NCBI GenBank assembly: GCA_030613345.1 | Contig: JAUWMD010000095.1 | Location: 1-8,786, forward strand | Length of the DNA: 8,786 bases | From: Candidatus Krumholzibacteriota bacterium | GTDB lineage: Bacteria > Krumholzibacteriota > Krumholzibacteriia > Krumholzibacteriales > Krumholzibacteriaceae | Reading direction: 5' to 3' | Made by a program: the position numbers and the translations under genes | The notes under the pieces: generated by a model | Databases searched by the model: none | Told to the model about the DNA's origin: nothing | Seen by the model: only the letters and a program-made list of their open reading frames with translations | Shown here: piece by piece, positions 1 through 6,324 of the stretch | How positions within the stretch are numbered: the first letter of the stretch is position 1 | Layout: every line of letters starts with the position of its first letter

Positions 1-246
1 ACCGAGACGAATCGCTCCTGCCTGACCGGCCTTGCCGCCGCCGGCGACCGTCGCCTTGATTTCGTACGTCCCTTCGGTATTGGTCACGCCGAGGGGCTGA
101 CGTACGAGAAGCGTCAGGCTGTTTCTCTTCATGTAATCGGCCAACTCCTCACCGTTCACGGTGATTGCGCCTTTTCCTTCACTGAGATAGACACGGGCTA
201 CCGCCGATTTTCGTCTTCCCACCGCATGGTAGATCTCTTTTGCCAA
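1..246 (-). CDS. rpsI: 30S ribosomal protein S9 (N-terminal part, cut by window edge)
   Basis: Ribosomal protein S9 of the small subunit; its basic C-terminal tail, outside this window, reaches the P-site tRNA in known ribosomes. The 82 visible codons begin (L/M)AKEIYHAVGRRKSAVARVYL, which holds the family's GRRK-AVARV core. They continue through ITVNG, LLVRQPLGV and a glycine-rich AGGGKAGQAGAIRLG stretch, all typical of S9. The start is TTG at 246-244. The in-frame codons just upstream read TGA-AAA-GAC, so no upstream start is possible, and a GGAGGTG ribosome-binding site sits 7 nt before the TTG. It follows rplM by 60 nt, the usual L13-S9 pair, and very likely shares its transcript. The C-terminal third or so is missing only because the window ends. 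Confidence 0.97.
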   Translation of the reverse strand, partial: MAKEIYHAVGRRKSAVARVYLSEGKGAITVNGEELADYMKRNSLTLLVRQPLGVTNTEGTYEIKATVAGGGKAGQAGAIRLG

Positions 247-253
247 GTCTTTT

Positions 254-260
254 CACCTCC
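254..260 (-). promoter_or_regulatory. Shine-Dalgarno site of rpsI, fixes a TTG start
   Basis: GGAGGTG on the minus strand, 7 nt before TTG at 246-244. The TGA formed by the last bases of this motif is in frame with rpsI and rules out any upstream start. The next in-frame Met lies some 40 residues inside the conserved protein. The TTG is therefore the start by elimination. Confidence 0.85.
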
Positions 261-306
261 TTCCGGCTGTAAATGCGTTCCTGAGAACACGGGCCCCTGA
301 TCATCC

Positions 307-738
307 CTAGAGCTCCAGCTCCTTCGGCTGCTGCGACTCATGAGGATGTTTCTCGCCCGCGTAGACCTTCAGCTTTTTCAGGAGCCTGCGGCCGAGCTTG
401 TTGTGGGGAAGCATTCCCTTAATCGCGTTGGTAACGGCGAATGTAGGATCCTTCTCCATCTTGTCCTTGTAGCTGATCAGGCGGATACCGCCCGGGTACT
501 TGGTATGGCTCCAGTAGGTCTTGTCTTCCATCTTGTTACCGGTAACGTGGATCTTCCCCGCATTGACTACGATAACGAAATCGCCCACGTCCATGTGCGG
601 GGCGTATCCCGGCTTGTGCTTGCCTCTGAGAATGGTAGCAACCCTCGTCGCCAGCCTGCCAAGCGTCTTCCCGCTCGCATCCACTACGTACCAGTCCCTC
701 TCAAACTCTCCCGGTTTGAGAACCGTGGTCTTCTGCAT
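307..738 (-). CDS. rplM: 50S ribosomal protein L13
   Basis: Ribosomal protein L13, an early-assembling protein of the large subunit. The 143 residues match the usual bacterial length of about 140-150. Landmarks are WYVVDASGKTLGRLAT (16-31), the basic RGKHKPGYAPH stretch (38-48), GDFVIVVNAGKIHVTGNK (52-69) and the signature GMLPHNKLGRRLLKKLKVY (108-126), followed by the acidic/proline tail typical of L13. The ATG at 738-736 has GGAGGA about 7 nt upstream. It is first in the rplM-rpsI operon and has its own consensus promoter at 788-816, so it does not depend on readthrough from mtnA. In E. coli L13 represses its own operon by binding the mRNA leader; the short leader here could do the same, but nothing in the sequence proves it. 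Confidence 0.98.
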   Translation of the reverse strand: MQKTTVLKPGEFERDWYVVDASGKTLGRLATRVATILRGKHKPGYAPHMDVGDFVIVVNAGKIHVTGNKMEDKTYWSHTKYPGGIRLISYKDKMEKDPTFAVTNAIKGMLPHNKLGRRLLKKLKVYAGEKHPHESQQPKELEL

Positions 739-787
739 TTTTCAGTCCTCCGTACACTTTTCCGATATATTTCGGTAAAGAGCTTAA

Positions 788-816
788 AATATATATGGGT
801 TAGCGGATGATGTCAA
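788..816 (-). promoter_or_regulatory. sigma70-type promoter of rplM-rpsI
   Basis: On the minus strand a perfect -35 box TTGACA (816-811) is followed by a 17-bp spacer and a -10 box TATATT (793-788). Eleven of twelve consensus bases match at optimal spacing. Transcription would start near 781, giving a leader of about 40-45 nt that carries GGAGGA before rplM. The box lies only about 25 bp beyond the mtnA stop codon. Confidence 0.85.
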
Positions 817-827
817 GATGCGTTTGA

Positions 828-852
828 CCGGCAGAATCGATCATTCCGCCGG
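828..852 (-). terminator. stem-loop over the mtnA stop codon, weak terminator candidate
   Basis: The RNA of the minus strand can form a continuous 10-bp stem (CCGGCGGAAU with AUUCUGCCGG, one G-U pair) around a 5-nt loop GAUCG. The hairpin includes the mtnA stop codon and ends about 11 nt before the rplM -35 box. No U-tract follows, so it is not a standard intrinsic terminator. It may instead protect the mRNA 3' end, or slow polymerase before the next promoter. Confidence 0.35.
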
Positions 853-1977
853 CAGGATCCCCGCCGCTGCGGCCGCGGCGGATACCTTTTCCGCATCGGG
901 GCCATCAATTACGCATGTCTCAGTTATCAAAGCTGTTAAGAGTCCGGCTGGAGTCACGTCGAAGGCCGGGTTGTACGCCCTGGCCTCGTCGGGAGCCGTC
1001 TTGACCCCGGCAAACGACTTGACCTCCCCCGGATCGCGCTCCTCGATCGGAATGCCGGAACCGTTTTCGATGGAGAGATCGAAGGTCGACCAGGGGGCAG
1101 CGATATACATCGGCACGCCGTATTTATCGCATAGTACGGCCAGCCCGAGGGTCCCGATCTTGTTCGCCGAGTCTCCGTTCATAACTATCCTGTCGGCCCC
1201 GGTTACCACGGCGTCGATGCGGCCTGCGGCAAAGAGCGAGGCGGCGGCGTTGTCGCAAAAAACGGTCACGTCGATCCCGGCACGGGTCAGCTCCCATGCG
1301 GTGAGCCTCGCCCCCTGGAGCAGCGGCCGCGTCTCGCCGGCGAATACGCTGATCCTCTTCCCCTGTTCATGGGCCGTCTTTATGACAGCCAGGGCAGTAC
1401 CGTAACCGGCAGTCGCGAGCCCGCCCGCGTTGCAGTGCGTAAGAACGGTCATGCCGTCGCTGAGCAGGGCCGCCCCGTTCTCCCCGATACGGCGGTCGGT
1501 CTCGAGTTCCCCGTCGTGTATGGCGAACGCCTCGGTAGAGACATTTTCCGCCAGCAGTGTGATATCGCTCCCGCTTCTCTCTATCGCCTTCCTCATCCGC
1601 TCGAGCGCCCAGAAGAGGTTTACCGCCGTCGGCCTCGTCGCGGCGAACATGTCGGCCGTTTTGAGAAGCTTCGACGCGATCGCAGCCCCGTCAAGGCCCT
1701 CGATATCAAACCCCACGTCATCCGATCCGTGATCGAAGATATGATCTGGCGCATCCTTCCGGCTGGCGAGTATCTCGTTCTCCAGCGCGAGCAGCACCCC
1801 GTGGGCGGCGGCCACGCCGATGGCCGGAGCGCCGCGGACCCGTAGAATCCGAATAGCTGCGGCCAGCTCTTCAGGACAGCCGATCTCGACGTATTTCTCC
1901 TCAGCCGGCAGAAGTGTCTGGTCGAGGATCACGACCTTTCCCTTGATGTAATCGACAGTCCTGACGATCATCTCCAT
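841..1977 (-). CDS. mtnA: S-methyl-5-thioribose-1-phosphate isomerase
   Basis: Converts 5-methylthioribose-1-phosphate to 5-methylthioribulose-1-phosphate in methionine salvage; it belongs to the eIF-2B-like sugar isomerase fold. Visible motifs are RVRGAPAIGVAAAHG (46-60), TVLTHCNAGGLATAGYGTAL (177-196) with the catalytic Cys182, GETRPLLQGARLTAWEL (214-230), and VTGADRIVMNGDSANKIGT (258-276) with the catalytic Asp262. The 378 residues exceed the usual 345-350, partly through an acidic insertion around residues 75-97. The first ATG directly abuts the yjbQ stop (TAGATG). The purine-rich GGGTGAG lies only 3 nt before that ATG but 9 nt before Met3, so Met3 (1971-1969) may be the real start. No other methionine-salvage gene (mtnK, mtnB, mtnC, mtnN) is visible. 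MtnA can also act on 5-deoxyribose-1-phosphate or ribose-1-phosphate-like substrates in other pathways, so the physiological substrate is open. Confidence 0.96.
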   Translation of the reverse strand: MEMIVRTVDYIKGKVVILDQTLLPAEEKYVEIGCPEELAAAIRILRVRGAPAIGVAAAHGVLLALENEILASRKDAPDHIFDHGSDDVGFDIEGLDGAAIASKLLKTADMFAATRPTAVNLFWALERMRKAIERSGSDITLLAENVSTEAFAIHDGELETDRRIGENGAALLSDGMTVLTHCNAGGLATAGYGTALAVIKTAHEQGKRISVFAGETRPLLQGARLTAWELTRAGIDVTVFCDNAAASLFAAGRIDAVVTGADRIVMNGDSANKIGTLGLAVLCDKYGVPMYIAAPWSTFDLSIENGSGIPIEERDPGEVKSFAGVKTAPDEARAYNPAFDVTPAGLLTALITETCVIDGPDAEKVSAAAAAAGILPAE

Positions 1978-2397
1978 CTACTCACCCACTACGTTGAAAT
2001 GTACTGTTCTGCTGCGTGGCCTGTTGTCGAATTCGAGGAATACGATCTGCTGCCACGTCCCGAGGACGAGACTGCCCCCGGATACCGGCACGGTGACCGA
2101 CGGCCCGATGAGCGCCGCCCTGAGATGAGAGAAGCCGTTCCCGTCCCCCCAGGTCGCGTCATGGCCGTACATGACGCCCGACGGGATGATCCTTTCGAAG
2201 AACTCGGGCAGGTCGCGCAGGAGCCCGGGCTCGTACTCGATAGTTGTTATCCCCGCCGTCGATCCGGGTACGATGACTGTCATCTGCCCCGAGGTGACTC
2301 CGCTGTTCTCGACGATCTCCCTCGCCGCGGCGGTGATGTCGACGATCGTCCCGTCTCCGTCGGTATTGAAACCGTAGTGGCTCTCGAATGTGATCAT
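1978..2397 (-). CDS. yjbQ: YjbQ / UPF0047 family protein (secondary thiamine-phosphate synthase type)
   Basis: Small single-domain protein of the YjbQ/UPF0047 family, whose E. coli member has weak thiamine-phosphate synthase activity; the true role is not settled. The 139 residues match the family length. Diagnostic segments are GQMTVIVPGSTAGITTIEYEP (37-57), MYGHDATWGDGNGFSHLRAA (76-95), IGPSVTVPV (97-105) and LGTWQQIVFLEFDNRPRSR (112-130). His79, Asp80, Asp85, Asn87 and His91 are the conserved polar cluster where the family binds metal or phosphate. The start ATG follows the maf stop by one base (TGAcATG) and is preceded by a G-rich GGGGGGCG. The mtnA start directly abuts its stop. It is a tight operon member, probably translationally coupled on both sides. 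The family is clear; the reaction in this organism is inferred. Confidence 0.93.
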   Translation of the reverse strand: MITFESHYGFNTDGDGTIVDITAAAREIVENSGVTSGQMTVIVPGSTAGITTIEYEPGLLRDLPEFFERIIPSGVMYGHDATWGDGNGFSHLRAALIGPSVTVPVSGGSLVLGTWQQIVFLEFDNRPRSRTVHFNVVGE

Positions 2398-2398
2398 G

Positions 2399-3016
2399 TC
2401 AGCGCCCCCCGTTTATAGCCGCGAACTCCGCCTCGAGCCTGCGGAACATGCCGAAGAGCCTCGTCACGGGCAGCCCGACGACATTGAAGTAGCACCCCTC
2501 GATCTTCTCGATGAAAGCGGAGGCGTACCCCTGGATCGCGTACGCTCCGGCCTTGTCGAAGGGCTCACTCGTCTCGATATACCGCGAGATCTCTTCCGGC
2601 CTCAGCTCTCGGAAGAACACCTTCGTACTCTCGGCCTCGATTATCCGGATGTTCGGCAGGGCGATGAGCGCTATCCCGGTAACGACCTCGTGCATCCTCC
2701 CCGACAGTCTCTCGAGCATCTCCCGCGCCTCCTCGGGGCTGCCGGGCTTACCCATCACCTGCCCCTCGCACAGAACGATCGTGTCGGCAGCGATGATCGT
2801 CTTTCGCGGCCGCGTCATCTGCGCGTCCACAGCCTTGATCTCGGCAAGCAGTCTTGCGCTCTCGACAGGGTCGTTCCAGGGTACCTCCGACTCGTCGACA
2901 TTCGAGGGAAGGATCTCGAACTCGAACCCGAGATTCTCGAGGATCTCCCTGCGTCTCGGCGAGGACGAGGTGAGCAGCAACCTCTCCTGGACAGTGGCGG
3001 GCAGGAACGGATTCAT
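2399..3016 (-). CDS. maf: Maf-family nucleotide pyrophosphatase (dTTP/UTP type)
   Basis: Hydrolyses nucleoside triphosphates, often modified ones, to monophosphate and pyrophosphate as a house-cleaning enzyme. Of 205 residues, LLLTSSSPRRREILENLG (13-30) carries the substrate loop S-x-S-P-R-R. AADTIVLCEGQVMGKP (76-91) contains the catalytic Asp78 and the GKP lysine. ML-LSG-MHEVVTGIAL (100-117) and DKAGAYAIQG (154-163) with CYFNVVGLPV (175-184) complete the set. The DKAGAYAIQG form resembles the YhdE-type (dTTP/UTP) branch rather than the m7GTP branch. The longer reading frame upstream to 3316 is only overlap with dtd: the ATG at 3016-3014 overlaps the dtd stop as ATGA, has GGAG 5 nt before it, and gives the normal family length. 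The enzyme would act in the cytosol and is coupled to dtd in the same operon. Confidence 0.95.
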   Translation of the reverse strand: MNPFLPATVQERLLLTSSSPRRREILENLGFEFEILPSNVDESEVPWNDPVESARLLAEIKAVDAQMTRPRKTIIAADTIVLCEGQVMGKPGSPEEAREMLERLSGRMHEVVTGIALIALPNIRIIEAESTKVFFRELRPEEISRYIETSEPFDKAGAYAIQGYASAFIEKIEGCYFNVVGLPVTRLFGMFRRLEAEFAAINGGR

Positions 3017-3459
3017 CGCATCTCCATGTCGATTATCAGTGTCACGGGCCCGTCGTTTACGAGCTTTATATCCATCATCGCGCCGAACTCCCCCTCGGCC
3101 GTCTTCGGCCACCTGGCAGAGATGTTGTCGACGAACTCGCGGTAGAGCCGCAGCGCCTCGGGTCCCGGGGCGCTGTCGGTATAGGCTGGCCTGCGCCCCT
3201 TGCGGCAGTTCCCGTAGAGAGTGAACTGGGAGACGACGAGCACCTCGCCGCCGGTCTCCATCACCGAGAGGTTCATCTTCCCTCCCTCGTCCTCGAATAT
3301 ACGCAGGTCGAGGCACTTGCGCGCCATCCAGTCGAGGTCCTCCGGAGTGTCTCCAGTGCGGAAGGCTGCCAGCACGAGTATGCCGCGGCCTATCGACGCG
3401 ATCGTCCTGCCGTCGACAACGACGCTCGCCTCACCTACCCTCTGGACCACTGTTCGCAT
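3013..3459 (-). CDS. dtd: D-aminoacyl-tRNA deacylase
   Basis: Removes D-amino acids (and glycine mischarged on tRNA-Ala) from tRNA, a trans-editing step protecting translation. The 148 residues match the usual length of about 145-150. The defining motifs are both intact: SQFTLYGNCRKGRRPAYTDS (77-96) and NDGPVTLIID (135-144), whose Gly137-Pro138 forms the cross-subunit cis-GP motif that rejects L-amino acids. The N-terminus MRTVVQRVGEASVVVDG is typical. The ATG is 11 nt beyond the recJ stop, with a weak GCGGGA ahead of it. The TGA stop overlaps the maf start (ATGA). It lies between recJ and maf, so it is almost certainly co-transcribed with them. Nothing is missing or unusual. Confidence 0.97.
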   Translation of the reverse strand: MRTVVQRVGEASVVVDGRTIASIGRGILVLAAFRTGDTPEDLDWMARKCLDLRIFEDEGGKMNLSVMETGGEVLVVSQFTLYGNCRKGRRPAYTDSAPGPEALRLYREFVDNISARWPKTAEGEFGAMMDIKLVNDGPVTLIIDMEMR

Positions 3460-3470
3460 TGATTATCCCG

Positions 3471-5198
3471 CTACTGATCTTCCCGCAATGCCGCCGGCTC
3501 CTCGATCTTATGAATCAGTGTAACCTGAATCTGGGCCTCTTCCTTGTCCTGCCAGACATTCCGTCTCAGGTGCGCCAGAACATCGATCCTTCCCCCGATG
3601 ACGTCGTACGGCTGCCAGCTCTTGCCCAGCGAGAACCCGCTCATCTCGCGCGACGTTCCGGCTTCCTGCGAGACGGCGAGCCTGAGGTGGTGTTTGCCGA
3701 CTATCCTTGTCTTCTCGAGCACAGCTAGGTCGCGGATCAGCATGAGCGGCTCGCCGTTGCCGGGACCGAAGGGCGCGAGCCGCTCGATAAACGATATGAT
3801 ACCGAGATCACACTCTGCGAGCGAAACTTCCGCGTCGGCGTACATATGGGAATGTCCCTCTCTATCGCCGGCAGCCTCGCCAACGACCTTGTTGAAACAT
3901 TTGTTGAATGCCGGTATGTCCTCTTCTTTTATCGAGAATCCGCCCGCTTCCTTGTGTCCTCCGAACGCGAGCAGGAACTTCGAGCATTTCTCCAGCGAGT
4001 CGCGGATGTTTATCCCGCCTGAAGACCTTACGGATCCCTTGCCGACGCCGTCCCGCACAGCGATCAGCACCGAAGGAACACTGTAGTTCTCCGCGAGTCT
4101 CGCCGCGCCGATACCGACCACTCCCTCGTGCCACGAGGACGATGAGAACACCAGGGCGTTCGGCTCGCTCCGCTTGAGCATTATGTCGGCGAGGTAACAG
4201 GCCTCCTCGGTGACCTGGCTGTCGTGGGCCCTCCGCTGCCTGTTCGTGTCCTCGATCTTCCCGGCGATGGCCTTCGCCTTTTCCTCGTCGTTCGTCGTCA
4301 GCAGCTCGCCCACGCCGCGCGCGCTGCCGATCCTGCCGGGGGAGTTGAGTCTGGGAACAATTGTGAAGCATATCTGCCGCGCCGAGAATCCTGTCGCCGC
4401 GAGGCCGCATTGCTGTCTCAGCGCCTTGAATCCCGGCCTCTCCCACTTCCCCAGTTCAGCCATGCCCAGGGTGACGAGCGACCTGTTCTCGTCGACGAGA
4501 GGCACGTAGTCTCCCAGCGTACCGACGGCTACCAGGTCGAGGAGGCGCCCGAGTTTCATATCAATGCCCATATCCTTCTCTATGCCCTGGAGAAGCTTGT
4601 ACGCCACCCCTGCGCCTGAGAGCTCTGTGAACGGGTATGTCTCGCCTGGCAGCTTGGCGTTGATGAACGCCCTCGCCTCGGGGACCCTCTCTCTTATCTC
4701 ATGATGGTCGGTGATGACGACCGGGATACCGCCGTCTGCAAGCTCTTTTACTATGTCCCCGTCGCTCGAGCCGCAGTCGACTGTGATCATGAGGCCGAGC
4801 CCTACCTCGAGGCTTCTCTCGGCGATGCGCCTCGCCATGCCGTAGCCGTCCTTCTTGCGATCGGGGATGAAGTAGTGGACGTCGGCGCCGATCGATTGCA
4901 GCCCCTCGCAGAGGATCGCTGTTCCGCATATTCCGTCGGCGTCATAGTCGCCGTGGACGAGTATCCGGCTGCCTGCCGAAACGGCTTCCCGCACGGCCTT
5001 TACAGCCTCGCCCATCTCGCTGAAGAGGAAGGGATCGTGTATCCGGTCGATCGAGGGCGAGAGAAACTGCCTCGCTTCCTCTTCGTTGGAGATTCCCCTC
5101 GCCGCCAGGATCCTCGCAGCGATCGGGGAGATTCCAAGCCCGTCGCTGAGGTTTGTGATCATACCGGGATCTACGGGCCGGACAAGCCAGGAAGACAT
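3471..5198 (-). CDS. recJ: single-stranded-DNA-specific 5'-3' exonuclease RecJ
   Basis: DHH-superfamily exonuclease that degrades single-stranded DNA 5' to 3' in RecF-pathway recombination, mismatch repair and base-excision repair. The 575 residues match the usual RecJ length. The DHH domain shows RILVHGDYDADGICG (78-92), IPDRKKDGYGM (111-121), ITVDCGS (138-144), VITDHHE (161-167), VAVGTLGDYVPL (223-234) and PRLNSPGRIGSA (282-293). The DHHA1 part shows WHEGVVGIGAARL (356-368), GKGSVRSSGGINI (386-398) and FGGHKEAGGFSI (412-423). The C-terminal OB-fold begins near RLAPFGPGNGEP (473-484). All metal ligands I can place (Asp84, Asp86, Asp140, Asp164, His165, His166, Asp230) are present. The ATG has GAGGTT about 3 nt ahead and lies only 32 nt from the 3' end of rnpB. 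It likely shares transcription with rnpB, because I see no terminator between them. Confidence 0.97.
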   Translation of the reverse strand: MSSWLVRPVDPGMITNLSDGLGISPIAARILAARGISNEEEARQFLSPSIDRIHDPFLFSEMGEAVKAVREAVSAGSRILVHGDYDADGICGTAILCEGLQSIGADVHYFIPDRKKDGYGMARRIAERSLEVGLGLMITVDCGSSDGDIVKELADGGIPVVITDHHEIRERVPEARAFINAKLPGETYPFTELSGAGVAYKLLQGIEKDMGIDMKLGRLLDLVAVGTLGDYVPLVDENRSLVTLGMAELGKWERPGFKALRQQCGLAATGFSARQICFTIVPRLNSPGRIGSARGVGELLTTNDEEKAKAIAGKIEDTNRQRRAHDSQVTEEACYLADIMLKRSEPNALVFSSSSWHEGVVGIGAARLAENYSVPSVLIAVRDGVGKGSVRSSGGINIRDSLEKCSKFLLAFGGHKEAGGFSIKEEDIPAFNKCFNKVVGEAAGDREGHSHMYADAEVSLAECDLGIISFIERLAPFGPGNGEPLMLIRDLAVLEKTRIVGKHHLRLAVSQEAGTSREMSGFSLGKSWQPYDVIGGRIDVLAHLRRNVWQDKEEAQIQVTLIHKIEEPAALREDQ

Positions 5199-5230
5199 AT
5201 CAACCTCACGTATCTATCGTGTAAAGGAAC

Positions 5231-5602
5231 GGCGGAGCGGACTCGTAAGCCGAGTTCTGTCCCTGTCCGCAAGCGGACCGGTGATGATCATTTATCTGGG
5301 GCCGGCGTTTCCGCGGGCCACGATCGACCTACCCGAGAGTCAAACGAAGCGGGCCGCTTCTCCGCTTCTATTTGGTCTTTCTCCGGGTGGGGTTTACCTG
5401 GCTGCCGCCGTCGCCGGCAGCACCGGTGAGCTCTTACCTCACCATTTCACCCTTACCGCCGGCAAGCCGGCGGCGGTATATTTTCTGTGGCACTTTCCTT
5501 GGGGTCGCCCCCACTGGGAGTTACCCAGCACCCTGCCCTGTGGAGCTCGGACTTTCCTCGGACACCCCGAAGGGCACCCGCGATCATCCCGTCCGCTCCG
5601 CC
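5231..5602 (-). ncRNA. rnpB: RNase P RNA, bacterial type A
   Basis: Catalytic RNA of RNase P, which matures tRNA 5' ends. Conserved core sequences are present in order on the minus strand: GAGGAAAGUCCGAGCUCC (5559-5542), the CACAGAAA segment, the P12 hairpin (about 5454-5478), AGGUAAACC with the GGU that pairs with tRNA CCA ends (5399-5391), GGAGAAAGACCAAAUAG, AGAUAAAUGAUCAUC (5297-5283) and ACAGAACUCGGCUUACGAG (5260-5242). The outer helix P1 is a perfect 12-bp pairing of 5602-5591 with 5242-5231, which sets the ends; it can extend four more pairs including one G-U. The length of about 372 nt is close to the 377 nt of E. coli. It sits between rnhA and recJ on the same strand. No intrinsic terminator follows, so the 3' end is probably made by processing. 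Confidence 0.97.
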
Positions 5603-5608
5603 GTCCAA

Positions 5609-5637
5609 ACTGTATTCGGACCGCTGTCTGTCGTCAA
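5609..5637 (-). promoter_or_regulatory. proximal promoter candidate of rnpB
   Basis: On the minus strand TTGACG (5637-5632), a 17-bp spacer and TACAGT (5614-5609). The -10 box is only four of six to consensus, but the predicted start, 7 nt downstream, is G5602, exactly the first base of helix P1. The RNA made here would need no 5' processing. Confidence 0.5.
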
Positions 5638-5664
5638 TATATCATAGTGGGGCACGAAGGTCAA
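5636..5664 (-). promoter_or_regulatory. distal extended -10 promoter candidate of rnpB
   Basis: On the minus strand TTGACC (5664-5659), a 17-bp spacer and TATATT (5641-5636), with the extended -10 motif TGA directly before TATATT. By sequence it is stronger than the proximal candidate. Its -10 box overlaps the -35 box of that candidate, so the two could not be used at once. A start near 5629 would add a 5' leader of about 27 nt to the RNase P RNA. Confidence 0.6.
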
Positions 5665-5676
5665 AGGATGGGGGAT

Positions 5677-6324
5677 CTACTTTGTCTCTACCGATTCGTC
5701 GAGGATCTCGTTGGCCAGCTTGTCGGCCGCCACGTTGCGGGTGCGCGGGATGTGCTCCCAGACGCACCTTTCGAATCCCGCCGCGAGTTCCCTGACCTTC
5801 CCGGCGAGAACGGCGAGGTTCTCGTTCCTGATCTTGTACTCGCCCTTCATCTGCTTGACGACGAGCTCGCTGTCCATCCGGATTGTGACGCTGGGCACGC
5901 CGAAATCGGCCGCCAGCTCGAGGGCGAGAATGCAGGCGCTGTACTCGGCGCCGTTGTTCGTCGCCTTCCCCAGCCGCTTCGCCCTGGAAGTGAGCTCCGT
6001 CCCTTCCGTGTCGTACGCGACCACGGCGGCGGATGCGGGTCCGGGATTCCCCCTCGAAGCCCCGTCCGCATGGACTATCAGCTCCGAAATCGTCATGCCG
6101 GTAATATCGACTGTCTTCGCCGCGGTGCCGGCCGATACGGGTCCTGCGGCAGGCGCAGGTTCAGGACGGCTGGTACTTATCCCTTTCCCCAGCTCGGAGG
6201 CCATCTCCCGCAAGGCATCCTCCGCTTCGGCCTTCGCCAGGAAGCCGGCCTGTTCCCACGCATTATCGAGCGGCAGTCCGCCCGCGAGCAGTTCGAGAAG
6301 CTTCTTGAAACTGTTCTTTTTCAT
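5677..6324 (-). CDS. RNase HI with N-terminal extension
   Basis: Ribonuclease HI, cutting the RNA strand of RNA-DNA hybrids (R-loops, primers). The catalytic domain occupies about residues 80-210 of 215. All four acidic residues are visible: Asp87 in VHADGASRGNPGP (84-96), Glu127 in NNGAEYSA (123-130), Asp151 in IRMDSELVVKQMKGEY (148-163) and Asp201 in NVAADKLAN (197-205). The first about 50 residues form a charged, probably helical segment that I do not recognise, joined by a Pro/Ala-rich linker (52-70). It is not the classical hybrid-binding caulimovirus-type domain by eye. The chosen ATG overlaps the stop of the zinc-ribbon gene (TGATG) and has almost no Shine-Dalgarno motif, which implies translational coupling. 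A later start at Met77 would leave a bare catalytic domain but has no ribosome-binding site. Upstream sequence in this frame to 6456 is overlap with the neighbour. Confidence 0.94.
   Translation of the reverse strand: MKKNSFKKLLELLAGGLPLDNAWEQAGFLAKAEAEDALREMASELGKGISTSRPEPAPAAGPVSAGTAAKTVDITGMTISELIVHADGASRGNPGPASAAVVAYDTEGTELTSRAKRLGKATNNGAEYSACILALELAADFGVPSVTIRMDSELVVKQMKGEYKIRNENLAVLAGKVRELAAGFERCVWEHIPRTRNVAADKLANEILDESVETK

Noticed and set aside
3017..3316. 100-residue upstream extension of the Maf reading frame
   Set aside because: It overlaps dtd entirely, is Arg/Gly-rich out-of-frame translation, and the ATG at 3016 with its ATGA overlap and GGAG gives the normal Maf length.
3862..4446. 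194-codon minus-strand frame inside recJ
   Set aside because: It lies wholly within the intact DHH exonuclease gene in another frame and has low-complexity Arg/Gly composition.
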